This document shows positions 1 through 7,748 of a stretch of 39,174 nt of DNA, piece after piece (position 1 is the stretch's first letter; every line of letters starts with the position of its first letter). The notes beneath the pieces were generated by a model. It ran no database searches. It worked only from the letters and a program-made list of their open reading frames with translations, and was not told the DNA's origin. This DNA is from an uncultured Pelosinus sp. (GTDB lineage Bacteria > Bacillota > Negativicutes > Sporomusales > Acetonemataceae). Position numbers and translations under genes: made by a program. The stretch is from contig UQPB01000032.1 of the NCBI GenBank assembly GCA_900542835.1, positions 1 through 39,174 on the forward strand. Reading direction: 5' to 3'.

Positions 1-384
1 CCCGCCGCTATCACGCTTGCGGATAACCGGCTGGATCCTTATGCGGTCGGTATTGACGCTACCACCGGTCTGTCTGCCTTGAACTACGGCAACTACGGCG
101 TGGTCTACCGGCTGTTTATTACCGGCGACAGCGGTGCCACTGCCTATTTCCTAAATCCGCGCGGCGGTGCCTACGCCGGCGCGATCGGGATAAAATACCG
201 CCGCCAGGAATTGCCTCCGGTTGCCACTCCCGCCGATGCGCTGGCAATGGGCGACGGAACGGTGACGACGCTGGCGCTGATCGGGCAATACGAAGCCAGT
301 CAGTCCCTGTGGCTGACGTTCAGTCCGCCAGGGGCATCAAATCTGCCGGTGCGGCTGGTGCTTACCCCGGGGCAGGCGGAGTAG
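1..384 (+). CDS. C-terminal part of an unidentified protein (5' truncated)
   Basis: The reading frame is open from the first base of the window to a TAG at 382-384, giving the last 127 residues of a longer protein. The TTG at 79 is only an internal codon; nothing resembling a ribosome binding site precedes it. The sequence is rich in Gly, Ala, Tyr and Thr, with alternating hydrophobic residues that suggest beta strands, and it has no obvious membrane helix or catalytic motif. The composition would suit the C-terminal domain of a secreted or surface-stalk protein, but that is a guess. The start and N-terminal domains lie outside the window, so I do not assign a function. Confidence 0.7.
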   Translation, partial: PAAITLADNRLDPYAVGIDATTGLSALNYGNYGVVYRLFITGDSGATAYFLNPRGGAYAGAIGIKYRRQELPPVATPADALAMGDGTVTTLALIGQYEASQSLWLTFSPPGASNLPVRLVLTPGQAE

Positions 385-546
385 TCTCGGAGCTGAAAGG
401 TAGAAGCGGGGAGGGACGATTCCTCCGTGGTTCGTCATCCAGGCTGGCATCCGGGGAGGGGCGAGCCCCTGGCGGGCACCGAGAGAGAACGGCATGAGCC
501 CCGTTGCCGTCCAGCCGGTTTGCGGAACATGTCCTGACTCAGGGTA

Positions 547-575
547 TTGCGCATCCGGCTAAAAACAGCTACAAT
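547..575 (+). promoter_or_regulatory. Promoter of the SCIFF locus (candidate)
   Basis: A TTGCGC -35 element (547-552) is separated by 17 bp from a TACAAT -10 element (570-575), about 45 bp upstream of the scfA start. An inverted repeat, ACAATA-N4-TATTGT (571-586), overlaps the -10 element and the expected transcription start. It could be an operator, though I do not recognise the family. Confidence 0.55.
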
Positions 576-619
576 AAAGGTATTGTTTATACCTTGGTTC
601 AGCGTAGGAGGGAAAATAC

Positions 620-760
620 ATGGCCAAACATATTCAGACGATCAATACCGCGTCGCTGCAGAAATCGGTTCACAGCGGTGGCTGCGGCGAATGCCAGACT
701 TCTTGCCAGTCGGCTTGTAAAACCAGCTGCACAGTAGCCAATCAAGCCTGCCAGAAGTAA
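620..760 (+). CDS. scfA: SCIFF ranthipeptide precursor (six cysteines in forty-five)
   Basis: This 46-residue peptide carries six cysteines, at positions 22, 25, 29, 33, 37 and 44, behind a short polar leader starting MAKHIQTINT. That spacing and length are those of the SCIFF family, nearly universal in Clostridia and common in related anaerobes. In this family a radical SAM enzyme links cysteine thiols to downstream residues as thioethers. A GTAGGAGGG ribosome binding site lies 7 bases before the ATG. The maturase gene follows at 905, and an intrinsic terminator in between probably makes precursor more abundant than enzyme. The gene is easily missed because of its size. The biological role of the mature peptide is not established. 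Confidence 0.93.
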   Translation: MAKHIQTINTASLQKSVHSGGCGECQTSCQSACKTSCTVANQACQK

Positions 761-767
761 TTCCCGT

Positions 768-803
768 GAAGCCTCTCGCCGTCGGCGGAGAGGCTTCTTT
801 TTT
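768..803 (+). terminator. Intrinsic terminator between scfA and scfB
   Basis: GAAGCCTCTC (768-777) pairs with GAGAGGCTTC (788-797), with further GCC/GGC pairing in the loop, followed by six T residues (798-803). It sits inside the scfA-scfB unit, so partial readthrough is the likely way the maturase is expressed. Confidence 0.85.
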
Positions 804-904
804 GAAATCCGGCAATAGGTAACCATAAGAGGGCCCGCTGTCACTGCGACAGGGACAGCCTTTTTATAATAACTGCGAAATCGTAGAAAAAGGAAGATTG
901 ACTA

Positions 905-2266
905 ATGAAGATACATCTTTTCTCTCAAAATGGCGTGTACATCCTGCTTGATGTTAACAGCGGCGCTGTTCATACTGTTGATGAGATGGTCTATGCTATC
1001 ATGCAGCTGTTTGACGGCGGCAATGATCAACAGGTGCTGGACGCGCTGGCCGGCCGCTATGAACGTACAGAACTGCGGGAAGCGCTTGACGAACTGCACG
1101 GCTTGATGGAACAGGAGCTGCTGTTTGCCCCCGATATTGATGAACCGCCCGTATTTAAAGCCGAGCCTGTGGTCAAGTCGCTGTGCCTGCACGTGGCTCA
1201 CGACTGCAACCTGCGCTGTGAGTATTGCTTTGCCGGCACCGGCGACTTTGGCCATAACCGTGGATTGATGACGCCTGAGATTGGTAAGAGGGCGGTTGAC
1301 TTTCTTATCGCCCATGGCGGCAACCGGCGCAATGCCGAGCTGGACTTTTTCGGCGGCGAGCCGTTGATGGCTATGAATACGGTAAAAGAAGTTGTTGCCT
1401 ATATCAGGCAGAAGGAGCAGGAAACCGGTAAAAAGTTCAATCTGACGCTGACGACCAATGCGATGCTGCTGAACGCGGCCACAATCGACTATCTAAATGC
1501 AAATAATATTGCTATGGTGCTGAGCCTGGATGGGCGTAAGGAAACGCATAACCGCATGCGGCCCTGCGTTGACGGCAGTGGCAGTTTTGACCGTATTGTT
1601 GCTAATGCCCGCCAATTAGTCGACTCCCGCGATGGGCAGAATTACTACTTGCGCGGTACCTTTACCGCCTATAATCCTGATTTTGCCGCTGATGTCACGG
1701 CAATGGCCGATCTTGGCTTCAAACGGTTGTCGGTGGAACCGGTGGTGGCGAAAGATGCCGCCTATGCGCTGACGGAAGCGCATCTGCCCCGGCTGTTTAC
1801 CGAGTATGAGAAGCTGGCGGAGGATTTTCTCGACCGCAAGCTCAGCGGCAACGGCTATGAGTTCTTTCACTTTAATTTGGATATCAATAATGGCCCTTGT
1901 GTGGCGAAGCGGCTGAGCGGCTGCGGCGCCGGTCATGAATATTTTGCCGTCACGCCAGACGGCGATCTATATCCGTGCCACCAGTTTGTTGGTCGTGAAC
2001 CCTATCTGATGGGCAATGTTTTCGAAGGCCTGAAGGCGCATGCGTTAAGTGCGCACTTTCGCTCCAGTCATGTGCTGACCAAACCGGCCTGTCGCGAGTG
2101 CTGGGCCCGTTTTTACTGCAGCGGCGGCTGTCATGCCAACGCCGATCTGTTTCACGGCGATATCCGGGCCCCTTATGAGGTCGGCTGTGAACTGCAGAAG
2201 AAACGTCTGGAATGCGCGCTGTACATTCAGGCGAAGCTGGCTTTGCAATCTGCCGCCGGCGAGTAA
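905..2266 (+). CDS. scfB: Radical SAM/SPASM SCIFF peptide maturase
   Basis: This 453-residue enzyme forms the thioether cross-links in the SCIFF peptide encoded just upstream. The N-terminal 90 residues look like the RiPP-recognition region. The radical SAM CxxxCxxC motif is at residues 101-108 (CNLRCEYC) and binds the SAM-cleaving 4Fe-4S cluster. An FFGGEPL motif follows. The C-terminal third carries the SPASM cysteines, including the segments CGAGHEYF, YPCHQF and CRECWARFYCSGGC, which ligate auxiliary clusters. The length is normal for the family. The ATG at 905 is preceded by a modest AAAAAGGAAG ribosome binding site. Because the neighbouring six-cysteine peptide is intact, SCIFF maturase is preferred over other SPASM peptide maturases such as sactisynthases. 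Confidence 0.93.
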   Translation: MKIHLFSQNGVYILLDVNSGAVHTVDEMVYAIMQLFDGGNDQQVLDALAGRYERTELREALDELHGLMEQELLFAPDIDEPPVFKAEPVVKSLCLHVAHDCNLRCEYCFAGTGDFGHNRGLMTPEIGKRAVDFLIAHGGNRRNAELDFFGGEPLMAMNTVKEVVAYIRQKEQETGKKFNLTLTTNAMLLNAATIDYLNANNIAMVLSLDGRKETHNRMRPCVDGSGSFDRIVANARQLVDSRDGQNYYLRGTFTAYNPDFAADVTAMADLGFKRLSVEPVVAKDAAYALTEAHLPRLFTEYEKLAEDFLDRKLSGNGYEFFHFNLDINNGPCVAKRLSGCGAGHEYFAVTPDGDLYPCHQFVGREPYLMGNVFEGLKAHALSAHFRSSHVLTKPACRECWARFYCSGGCHANADLFHGDIRAPYEVGCELQKKRLECALYIQAKLALQSAAGE

Positions 2267-2384
2267 GGCACGCGGAAAAGGGGCTGGCGCAAAAGCCGGG
2301 AATGCGGGAGGCGTTGACCACGGGGCACACAGAATCCGTACGGAGACCGTGAAGTATATATGTCTAGCACAAAGAAGGCTGCAA

Positions 2385-2414
2385 TTGACAAACTCCCTGC
2401 GCAGCAGCTAAAAT
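2385..2414 (+). promoter_or_regulatory. Strong sigma-A-type promoter upstream of rpoN
   Basis: TTGACA (2385-2390) and TAAAAT (2409-2414) are separated by 18 bp, close to consensus. It lies in the 359-bp gap between scfB and rpoN, and the terminator at 2523-2549 lies between it and rpoN. The transcript is therefore either an attenuated rpoN leader or a short independent RNA of roughly 130 nt. I see no convincing ORF with a ribosome binding site in that stretch. Confidence 0.65.
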
Positions 2415-2522
2415 ACGACTCCGTGAGCCTCCAGGCCTTACTCTGTGTACTCCGTGCAATCGTCCCCTGCTTACTTTGGCAATCCCCATGCTGTCTAAAC
2501 GGTAATTTTTGCCTGTGGTTTC

Positions 2523-2549
2523 TTCCCCTGACCGCGCAGGGGAATCGTT
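2523..2549 (+). terminator. Intrinsic terminator before rpoN
   Basis: TTCCCCTG (2523-2530) pairs with CAGGGGAA (2537-2544) across a 6-base loop and is followed by TCGTTTTTA. It ends transcription coming from the SCIFF locus or from the promoter at 2385-2414. Confidence 0.75.
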
Positions 2550-2609
2550 TTTATTTGTCGAATCTTCTATTAAATGAAAAAACGGCAATTGAGCCCTTAC
2601 GCTTGCCTG

Positions 2610-2618
2610 AGGGGAGGG
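2610..2618 (+). promoter_or_regulatory. Ribosome binding site that favours the TTG start of rpoN
   Basis: The GGAGG core at 2613-2617 is 8 bases from the TTG at 2626 but 14 from the in-frame ATG at 2632. Spacing therefore favours TTG initiation, which adds two residues. Confidence 0.6.
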
Positions 2619-2625
2619 ATTCTAC

Positions 2626-3996
2626 TTGCAAATGGAGTTCGGCCTCAAACTGGATATCAGCCAGAAGCTGATTATGACACCGCAATTATGCCAGGCAATT
2701 GCGGTTCTGCAGTTATCCTCGCTGGAACTAGCGGAGATGGTGGAAAAAGAAGTTCTGGATAATCCTGTGCTGGAGCTGGAGGAGGCGGCTGAGGAGCGCG
2801 AACCGGCCAAAGAGGAAACGGCGGCAACTCAGCTTGATAAATATCTGGAGTGGGACGCCTATTTTAACGAGGGTGTTTATCAGGGAGCGTGCGTTGTCGA
2901 GGAAAAGCGCGGCATTGATACCGTGGCCGGCGGCGGCGGGTCGCTGCGGGAATATCTGGAACTGCAGCTTCATGTAACCGCCCCCGGCTGCCTGCGGGAG
3001 AAAATCGGCCGCTATCTGATCGGCTGCCTGGATGATAACGGCTATCTGACAATCAGTATCGCTGAGGCTGCTGCCGCCTTGCAGTCCGAGGAGTCGACTG
3101 TCGCCTCCGTTTTGACCTTGCTGCAGAATTTTGATCCCCCCGGCATTGCCGCGCGCGATCTGAAGGAGTGTCTGGCGTTACAGCTAAAACAGCGCGGGGT
3201 GACAGACCCTTTAGTCTGGACAATTGTTAATTCCTATTTGCCGGAGGTGGGCGAGGCCCGCCTGCGCTATATCGCTGAACAGTTGAAAGTGACGCCGCGC
3301 GAGATCCAGCAGGCCGTCGACTGCATCCGTACTCTTGATCCTAAGCCGGGCAGCGCTTTTGGCGGTGCACTGCCTGCTTATATTACGCCTGATGTGACGG
3401 TCGAGCGTGTCAACGGAATTTACGCCATTACCGTCAATGATACGCAGGTGCCGCGGCTAACGATTAATCCGTATTACCGGCGAGTTATTGACGATATTGA
3501 CATTGATGCGAAGAAGTTTGTTGAGGGCAGGCTGAATGCGGCAGTTTGGCTGATTAAAAGCATTGAACAGCGGCGGCGGACCCTGTATAATGTGGCTGAG
3601 GCGCTCGTTGACCTGCAACGTGATTTTTTTGATTACGGCCCCAGACAGCTGCGGCCGCTGACGATGAAAATCGTCGCCGACAGGCTCGGTATTCATGAGT
3701 CAACAGTCAGCCGGGCCACAGCCAATAAGTATGCCGCTACGCCCCATGGATTATTTAGCCTGAGAACTTTTTTCAGTTCCGGTATTGCCGGTACGGAGGG
3801 GGATACCCTTTCCGCCGCCGCGGTTAAGCAGGCGATCCGTGAACTGGTCGCGGCCGAGACAGCCAGCCGACCATTGAGCGATCAGGCGATCGCCGAGGCA
3901 CTAGCTGTCCGCGGCGCCGCCATTTCCCGCCGTACAGTCACTAAATACCGCGAGGAGCTGGGGATCGCAGCCTCAAGTAAACGCAAACGCTACTGA
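2626..3996 (+). CDS. rpoN: RNA polymerase sigma-54 factor
   Basis: This 456-residue protein is the alternative sigma factor that recognises -24/-12 promoters and needs an AAA+ enhancer-binding activator to melt DNA. The glutamine- and leucine-rich region I is at the N-terminus (LKLDISQKLIMTPQLCQAI, and the LDNPVLEL segment near residue 45). It is followed by an acidic linker, the core-binding domain and the DNA-binding domain. The RpoN box is intact near the C-terminus (SRRTVTKYRE, residues 434-443). The length is normal. The gene is followed by a convergent terminator and thiW rather than by the glycolytic genes often found after rpoN in Bacillota. No sigma-54 activator is encoded in the window. 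Confidence 0.96.
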   Translation: MQMEFGLKLDISQKLIMTPQLCQAIAVLQLSSLELAEMVEKEVLDNPVLELEEAAEEREPAKEETAATQLDKYLEWDAYFNEGVYQGACVVEEKRGIDTVAGGGGSLREYLELQLHVTAPGCLREKIGRYLIGCLDDNGYLTISIAEAAAALQSEESTVASVLTLLQNFDPPGIAARDLKECLALQLKQRGVTDPLVWTIVNSYLPEVGEARLRYIAEQLKVTPREIQQAVDCIRTLDPKPGSAFGGALPAYITPDVTVERVNGIYAITVNDTQVPRLTINPYYRRVIDDIDIDAKKFVEGRLNAAVWLIKSIEQRRRTLYNVAEALVDLQRDFFDYGPRQLRPLTMKIVADRLGIHESTVSRATANKYAATPHGLFSLRTFFSSGIAGTEGDTLSAAAVKQAIRELVAAETASRPLSDQAIAEALAVRGAAISRRTVTKYREELGIAASSKRKRY

Positions 3997-4025
3997 GATC
4001 CTGCTCAAACAAGCGGTTTATCGCA

Positions 4026-4072
4026 GAAAGCAGCCCTGCAACCATGTTCAACATAGTTGTGGGGCTGCTTTC
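4026..4072. terminator. Bidirectional terminator between rpoN and thiW
   Basis: GAAAGCAGCCC (4026-4036) is the exact reverse complement of GGGCTGCTTTC (4062-4072). The loop region adds a second CAAC/GTTG pairing. It lies between two convergent genes. The T-tracts are short on both strands, so efficiency is uncertain. Confidence 0.6.
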
Positions 4073-4148
4073 AATCGTACGGTTGCTATCATTGCCGGCG
4101 GCGGCTTTACTCGATGAGCCCGTCCGGCGGCAGCTGCGGCCAGACGAT

Positions 4149-4661
4149 TCAGCCGGATTTGGATTGGCTGCCTGCCGACAGCATTTCCTTTGCGAGAGCC
4201 AGCGCCGGTGTTTGGTATAGCAGCCAGGCAATCAGGCTGCCGCCGGCGGTACTGACCAGAAAGGGGATGATAAAAAAGAACGCACCTGCGGAAGAACCCA
4301 GGACAAATTTAGCAATCGGGAAAGCCAGCAGTCCGCCAAGCAGGCCGGTGCCAATGATTTCGCCGGCAATCGCTCCCCCGATGCGGCCGCTGCGGCTGTA
4401 CAGCAGGCCAGCCAGCGCCGCACCGATCATGCTGCCGGGAAATGCCAGCAGCGAGCCGGTTCCCAACAGATTGCGCAGCAGTGAAACGGCAAATGCCGCG
4501 CCGGTGGCGTAACGCGTTCCCAGCAGCACGGCCAACAGTACGTTGATTGCGTGCTGTACCGGGAAGCATTTGGCGATTCCCGCCGGGATGTAAACAAGAT
4601 GAGCCGATACTGTGCCAATAGCGATAAATAGGGCGGTAAAGGTCAGTTTGCGAATATTCAT
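4149..4661 (-). CDS. thiW: ThiW-type ECF transporter S component (thiamine precursor uptake)
   Basis: This 170-residue protein, almost entirely hydrophobic with about five or six membrane helices, resembles ThiW. ThiW is the substrate-binding S component of energy-coupling-factor transporters thought to import the thiazole moiety of thiamine. Family-like segments are IPAGIAKCFPVQHAINVL near the N-terminus, LRNLLGTGSLLAFPGSM in the middle and GEIIGTGLLGG later. The ATG at 4661 is chosen because TCCTCCTGG read on the complement gives a good AGGAGG site 8 bases upstream; longer readings in this frame lack one. The shared ATPase/T-component module is not in the window. I could not recognise the TPP riboswitch usual for such genes in the leader. 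Confidence 0.82.
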   Translation of the reverse strand: MNIRKLTFTALFIAIGTVSAHLVYIPAGIAKCFPVQHAINVLLAVLLGTRYATGAAFAVSLLRNLLGTGSLLAFPGSMIGAALAGLLYSRSGRIGGAIAGEIIGTGLLGGLLAFPIAKFVLGSSAGAFFFIIPFLVSTAGGSLIAWLLYQTPALALAKEMLSAGSQSKSG

Positions 4662-4901
4662 TTCTTTCCTCCTGGGTTGAGAACCCCTTTGGTGCAAATA
4701 GCCGGCGCGCTGTGAATGGGTTTGCTTTCCCCGGTCTCTATGCGGCTGATTTCGGCCAGTCTTTCGTATGTAGGCCGCGCCGATTTTATCATACACCTTT
4801 TTGAGAGATTGAGCAATGAAGCGCGGTACGGGCTGAGTTCTTGGCCTTGTCGCATTTTCCTCTTGGGTTCAAAAGCAGGGTGCAGTCAGATTATATTTTC
4901 A

Positions 4902-4930
4902 TTGCCAGGCGAGGGTGAATATGCTATCGT
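4902..4930 (+). promoter_or_regulatory. Promoter of the DUF2294-like gene (candidate)
   Basis: TTGCCA (4902-4907), a 17-bp spacer and TATCGT (4925-4930) lie 35 bp upstream of the start codon at 4965. Confidence 0.5.
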
Positions 4931-4964
4931 AAAAAATAAGAACATTCTGACAGGAGACGGTTGT

Positions 4965-5324
4965 ATGTGCCAGGCTGATCTTAAACAGGAAATTATCCGG
5001 ATCAATAACAATCTGAATATCAGCATGTTTGGGACTGGCCTGCGCAAACAGCGGGTAACCATTGTCGATGATGATAAAATTATTATTTCTGCTGATCATA
5101 AGCGGATTCCGGCGCTATCTGCTCTTGACCAGAGCAGCCGCAGCATTACCCGGCTGGTGGATGTCGCAATCCTTGATGAATACAAGCGCCGCCTGAAGGC
5201 TGAATTGATTCAGCAATTGCGGCTGCCGGTGAAATGCGTATTTAAGGATTATGATCCGGAATGCGAACAGGCATTAACGGTGATTATTCTCAGTCAAGCC
5301 GCATGTGTTAAATTGACAAAATAA
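4965..5324 (+). CDS. Small DUF2294 (MpsC-like) family protein
   Basis: This is a soluble protein of 119 residues. After an N-terminal helix it has a GTGLRKQRVTIVDDDKIII strand region, a long charged helix (LDEYKRRLKAELIQQLR) and a C-terminal segment (VKCVFKDYDPECEQALTVIIL). This layout matches the small DUF2294 proteins, some described as MpsC-like components linked to membrane-potential generation or bicarbonate supply. The function of isolated members is not settled. The ATG at 4965 has an AGGAG site 8 bases upstream; the frame is open further 5' but without a ribosome binding site. It appears monocistronic and ends in an AT-rich palindrome (5319-5336) that overlaps the stop codon. Confidence 0.6.
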   Translation: MCQADLKQEIIRINNNLNISMFGTGLRKQRVTIVDDDKIIISADHKRIPALSALDQSSRSITRLVDVAILDEYKRRLKAELIQQLRLPVKCVFKDYDPECEQALTVIILSQAACVKLTK

Positions 5325-5336
5325 TTTAAATTATTT
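5319..5336. repeat. Perfect 18-bp AT palindrome
   Basis: AAATAATTTAAATTATTT is fully self-complementary and overlaps the stop codon of the upstream gene. It could be a weak termination structure or a protein-binding site. Confidence 0.5.
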
Positions 5337-5388
5337 CGATTGTTTGTGCAGGAGTTAACGCAGCGACGTCGAAATAAATAATTAAATA

Positions 5389-5405
5389 ACTCATCAAAGA
5401 TGAGT
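5389..5405. promoter_or_regulatory. Operator-like palindrome 1, upstream of the Nif3 unit
   Basis: ACTCATC-AAA-GATGAGT is a perfect 17-bp inverted repeat placed just after an AT-rich -10-like stretch (5379-5388). A close copy, CTCAT-N5-ATGAG, stands before the RidA unit at 8375-8389. Both regions also contain the decamer ACGCAGCGAC (5358-5367 and 8408-8417). A shared regulator is the simple reading; the FCD-domain protein encoded at 15336 is a candidate. Confidence 0.5.
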
Positions 5406-5450
5406 GGTTAAATGAATACAGGCTGGCTGTAGGAACTTGTAATAAGCGCT

Positions 5451-5534
5451 GAAAGCTACCCGTTTATCGAGCCATGGGCAGAGACTCGCTACCGCGTTTT
5501 GCTGCTCCAGGTTAACGATGAGGGGTAGCTTTTT
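5451..5534 (+). promoter_or_regulatory. Structured leader ending in a terminator-like stem
   Basis: AAGCTACCC (near 5452-5460) pairs with GGGGTAGCTT (near 5522-5530) and is extended inward by TTATCG/CGATGA pairing. It closes a region of about 50 nt with its own internal stems and is followed at once by TTTTTCTC. This looks like an attenuator or riboswitch-type leader ahead of the Nif3-like gene. I could not match it to a riboswitch consensus I know. Confidence 0.45.
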
Positions 5535-5619
5535 CTCTTGCCGGGAAAGGAGGCGGCGGTCAAAGAAAAGCAAAGGCGGCGTTAGCGACGCGATCTCTAG
5601 CAGTGATAAGGAGGGTGTC

Positions 5620-6645
5620 ATGACAAAGGTTAAGGATGTTCTGCATGTGCTGGACCAAATCACGGGCGGACGCTGTGTCCGTAATATTGGCGACATTTTC
5701 AGCGGCAAAAACCGGTTTGTAGTTAACAAGAGTTCCAATATCCCCGGCAAGGCCTGTATGGAAACACCGGGGCTGGTCTGCGGCGATCCGGAAGCGGTGG
5801 TAAAAAAAATCGCTGTTACGATGACGCTGACCGAATGTAATATTGAATTGGCCGGCGCTACCTGTGTTGACGCAATTGTCGCCCATCATCCGATTGTTGA
5901 GGCCGCAAATTCCGGCGGGGTGACAATGCGCAATTATCTTGACCTGTACGGACTCAGTGTGTTTGAACTACATGAGGCCTTTCACGGGCTTCATCCCGGC
6001 ATCGCCTTTATCCACGGGCATAAAGCGTTCCGGGTCGATATCGCCTATGGCGGCATTGCCGGCAATATTCTGTACGTGGGACAGGCCCTCGAGGGCATTG
6101 CGACATTAGGCGATATGCTTGACCGCCTGTACGGGTTCATGGGACTTGACGAGGAGCATAAAATGCTTTTGGCCGAGCGGGCGTCGCGCTGCTGTGACAG
6201 CATTGCCGAAACCAATGTCGCCACAGGCGGCAAGCTGCTGCTGGGTGAGCGCAGCAGTCCGGCAAAAACGATTATTCATATCTTTCCTCACACCGGCTTT
6301 ACGCCGGAGCACCTCGAAAAGGCGAAGTCCGAGCACCCCGAGGCCGATACCGTATTGGCGACTATCAGCCGGGTCAACGCCGATCACGCTTTAGTGGACA
6401 AGGCCCGGCAGCTGGGAATGAATTTTATCATTGGCAATTCTCACGCTATGGAAATCCTGGAAAATGGGCTGCCGCTGGCATATGCCATTAAGAAACTGCT
6501 GCCTGATGTGGAAGTGGTGCTGTTCCGGGAACGCATTACCTCCACGCCGATTACCATGGCCGGAACGCAGGCAATTCGCGACTATGCCGATGACATCGCC
6601 GAACGCTTTCTGCTGCCCAATGCCGCTAAAGTCTGTAACCAATAG
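5620..6645 (+). CDS. Nif3-like dinuclear metal centre family protein
   Basis: This 341-residue protein belongs to the NIF3/YbgI family, ring-forming hexamers with a two-metal site and no agreed physiological reaction. They are often annotated as GTP cyclohydrolase I type 2 homologues. The metal-binding pair is in VAHHPIV (His89-His90), and a C-terminal GNSHAMEILENG segment supplies the later histidine and glutamate. An AAGGAGGG site lies 4-5 bases before the ATG at 5620; an earlier in-frame ATG at 5518 falls inside the leader hairpin and is rejected. The next gene starts 11 bases after its stop, so the two are cotranscribed. The upstream palindrome links this unit to the RidA/mutase cluster by shared regulation. 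Confidence 0.82.
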   Translation: MTKVKDVLHVLDQITGGRCVRNIGDIFSGKNRFVVNKSSNIPGKACMETPGLVCGDPEAVVKKIAVTMTLTECNIELAGATCVDAIVAHHPIVEAANSGGVTMRNYLDLYGLSVFELHEAFHGLHPGIAFIHGHKAFRVDIAYGGIAGNILYVGQALEGIATLGDMLDRLYGFMGLDEEHKMLLAERASRCCDSIAETNVATGGKLLLGERSSPAKTIIHIFPHTGFTPEHLEKAKSEHPEADTVLATISRVNADHALVDKARQLGMNFIIGNSHAMEILENGLPLAYAIKKLLPDVEVVLFRERITSTPITMAGTQAIRDYADDIAERFLLPNAAKVCNQ

Positions 6646-6656
6646 GAGGAAGAGCG

Positions 6657-7736
6657 ATGAAAGTAGAAACCAATCAAGCTGTTGCCAGGCGGCCGATGGC
6701 CAAGATTGAATACCTGGGCTTTTTTATGGTGCTGCTGGCCGTGTTAGCGTTGATCTTTCCTCAGCCTGTCGCCGGCGCGTTTACGGCAGCGGCGAACAAA
6801 GTCAAGTCCATTGCGTTTGATGCTTTCTTAATGAATGTCGGCTGGGCAATCGTCTGCGGCGTCATTATGGGCCGGTTGCTGGAACGGGCCGGCTTTACCG
6901 ACGCGCTTGTCCGTATTTTTATTCCGATTACTCAGCGTATCGGTGTTAATCCTGCCGTTATTCTGCCCAGCATTTATCACATTATCGGCGATATTAACGC
7001 GGCCGGAAAAATAGCCGGACCCAGTGTAAAAAAGGCTGGCGCGACTAAAGACGAGCAAAAGATAGCCATTGCGACCATGGTGCAGTCGCAGCAGTCCTTC
7101 TCGACCTTCATGCTGGGGCTGGTCTGCCTGACGCTGGCCAAGGTCAATCCGCTGCCGGTAGTGTTATTAACAATTTTTTTACCGCTGATTGTAGTACCGC
7201 TGCTGTTAAAGACGCTGCTATGGCGGGATACAAAAGCGGTATCGCTGGAGGAACTGCCCAAGTTTACGCCAGAGACACCGCTGCTGGCAGTTCTCTTCGG
7301 AGCGGCACGGGAAGGGGCTGAGGTGCTGTTTCTGATTGTTATTCCCGCCGCTGCCGCCGTGTTCAGTATTATTGGCGCGCTCGAATACTGCGGTGTCTGG
7401 CAGGCTGTCCAAGCCGGCCTGGCGACAGTGCTGTCGATTCTTTCCATTGATGTGGATACTGGCATTGTGTCCGTACTGGCTTCGCCGACTCTGGCCATGG
7501 GCATGCTGACGAAGAGCGCTGCCGCCATCAATCCCAAGCTGGTCGTGGGTTCGTTTGTTCTGGCAGCCTCCGGGCTGCCGCTGGGAGTTGTATTCGGCCA
7601 GATCCCAATGATCTGGAAGGGGGTCTCCGATCTTAACGAAACGGAAATTGTCAATGCGGCGGTAATCGGCATTATCATGCGTATTGCCACGGCCTGGCTG
7701 ACAGCAGAGTTTATTACCCCGCTTATCATGCTATAG
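6657..7736 (+). CDS. Gate-domain (nucleoside-recognition type) membrane protein
   Basis: This 359-residue integral membrane protein has about nine or ten hydrophobic segments. The two halves, each with the pattern seen in nucleoside-recognition (Gate) domain proteins, are separated by a cytoplasmic stretch near residues 190-215 (KTLLWRDTKAVSLEELPKF). A conserved-looking polar motif, PSIYHIIGDINAAGKI, lies near residue 105. Gate-domain proteins include nucleoside transporter relatives and the SpmA/SpmB pair; the transported substrate here is unknown. The ribosome binding site is TAGGAGGAAGAG just before the ATG. Coupling to the Nif3-like gene suggests a common process, possibly export or uptake of a metabolite handled by the downstream catabolic genes, but this is inference. 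Confidence 0.7.
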   Translation: MKVETNQAVARRPMAKIEYLGFFMVLLAVLALIFPQPVAGAFTAAANKVKSIAFDAFLMNVGWAIVCGVIMGRLLERAGFTDALVRIFIPITQRIGVNPAVILPSIYHIIGDINAAGKIAGPSVKKAGATKDEQKIAIATMVQSQQSFSTFMLGLVCLTLAKVNPLPVVLLTIFLPLIVVPLLLKTLLWRDTKAVSLEELPKFTPETPLLAVLFGAAREGAEVLFLIVIPAAAAVFSIIGALEYCGVWQAVQAGLATVLSILSIDVDTGIVSVLASPTLAMGMLTKSAAAINPKLVVGSFVLAASGLPLGVVFGQIPMIWKGVSDLNETEIVNAAVIGIIMRIATAWLTAEFITPLIML

Positions 7737-7748
7737 GGCGGGGCTGCC

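Noticed and set aside
2133..2411. A plus-strand open frame of 92 codons overlapping the end of scfB
   Set aside because: It starts inside the SPASM region of scfB in another frame, has no ribosome binding site and gives a composition typical of shadow frames.
5518..5619. An extended N-terminus for the Nif3-like protein starting at the ATG at 5518
   Set aside because: The ATG lies in the leader hairpin, lacks a ribosome binding site and adds a basic, low-complexity tail not typical of the family; the AAGGAGGG before 5620 is decisive.
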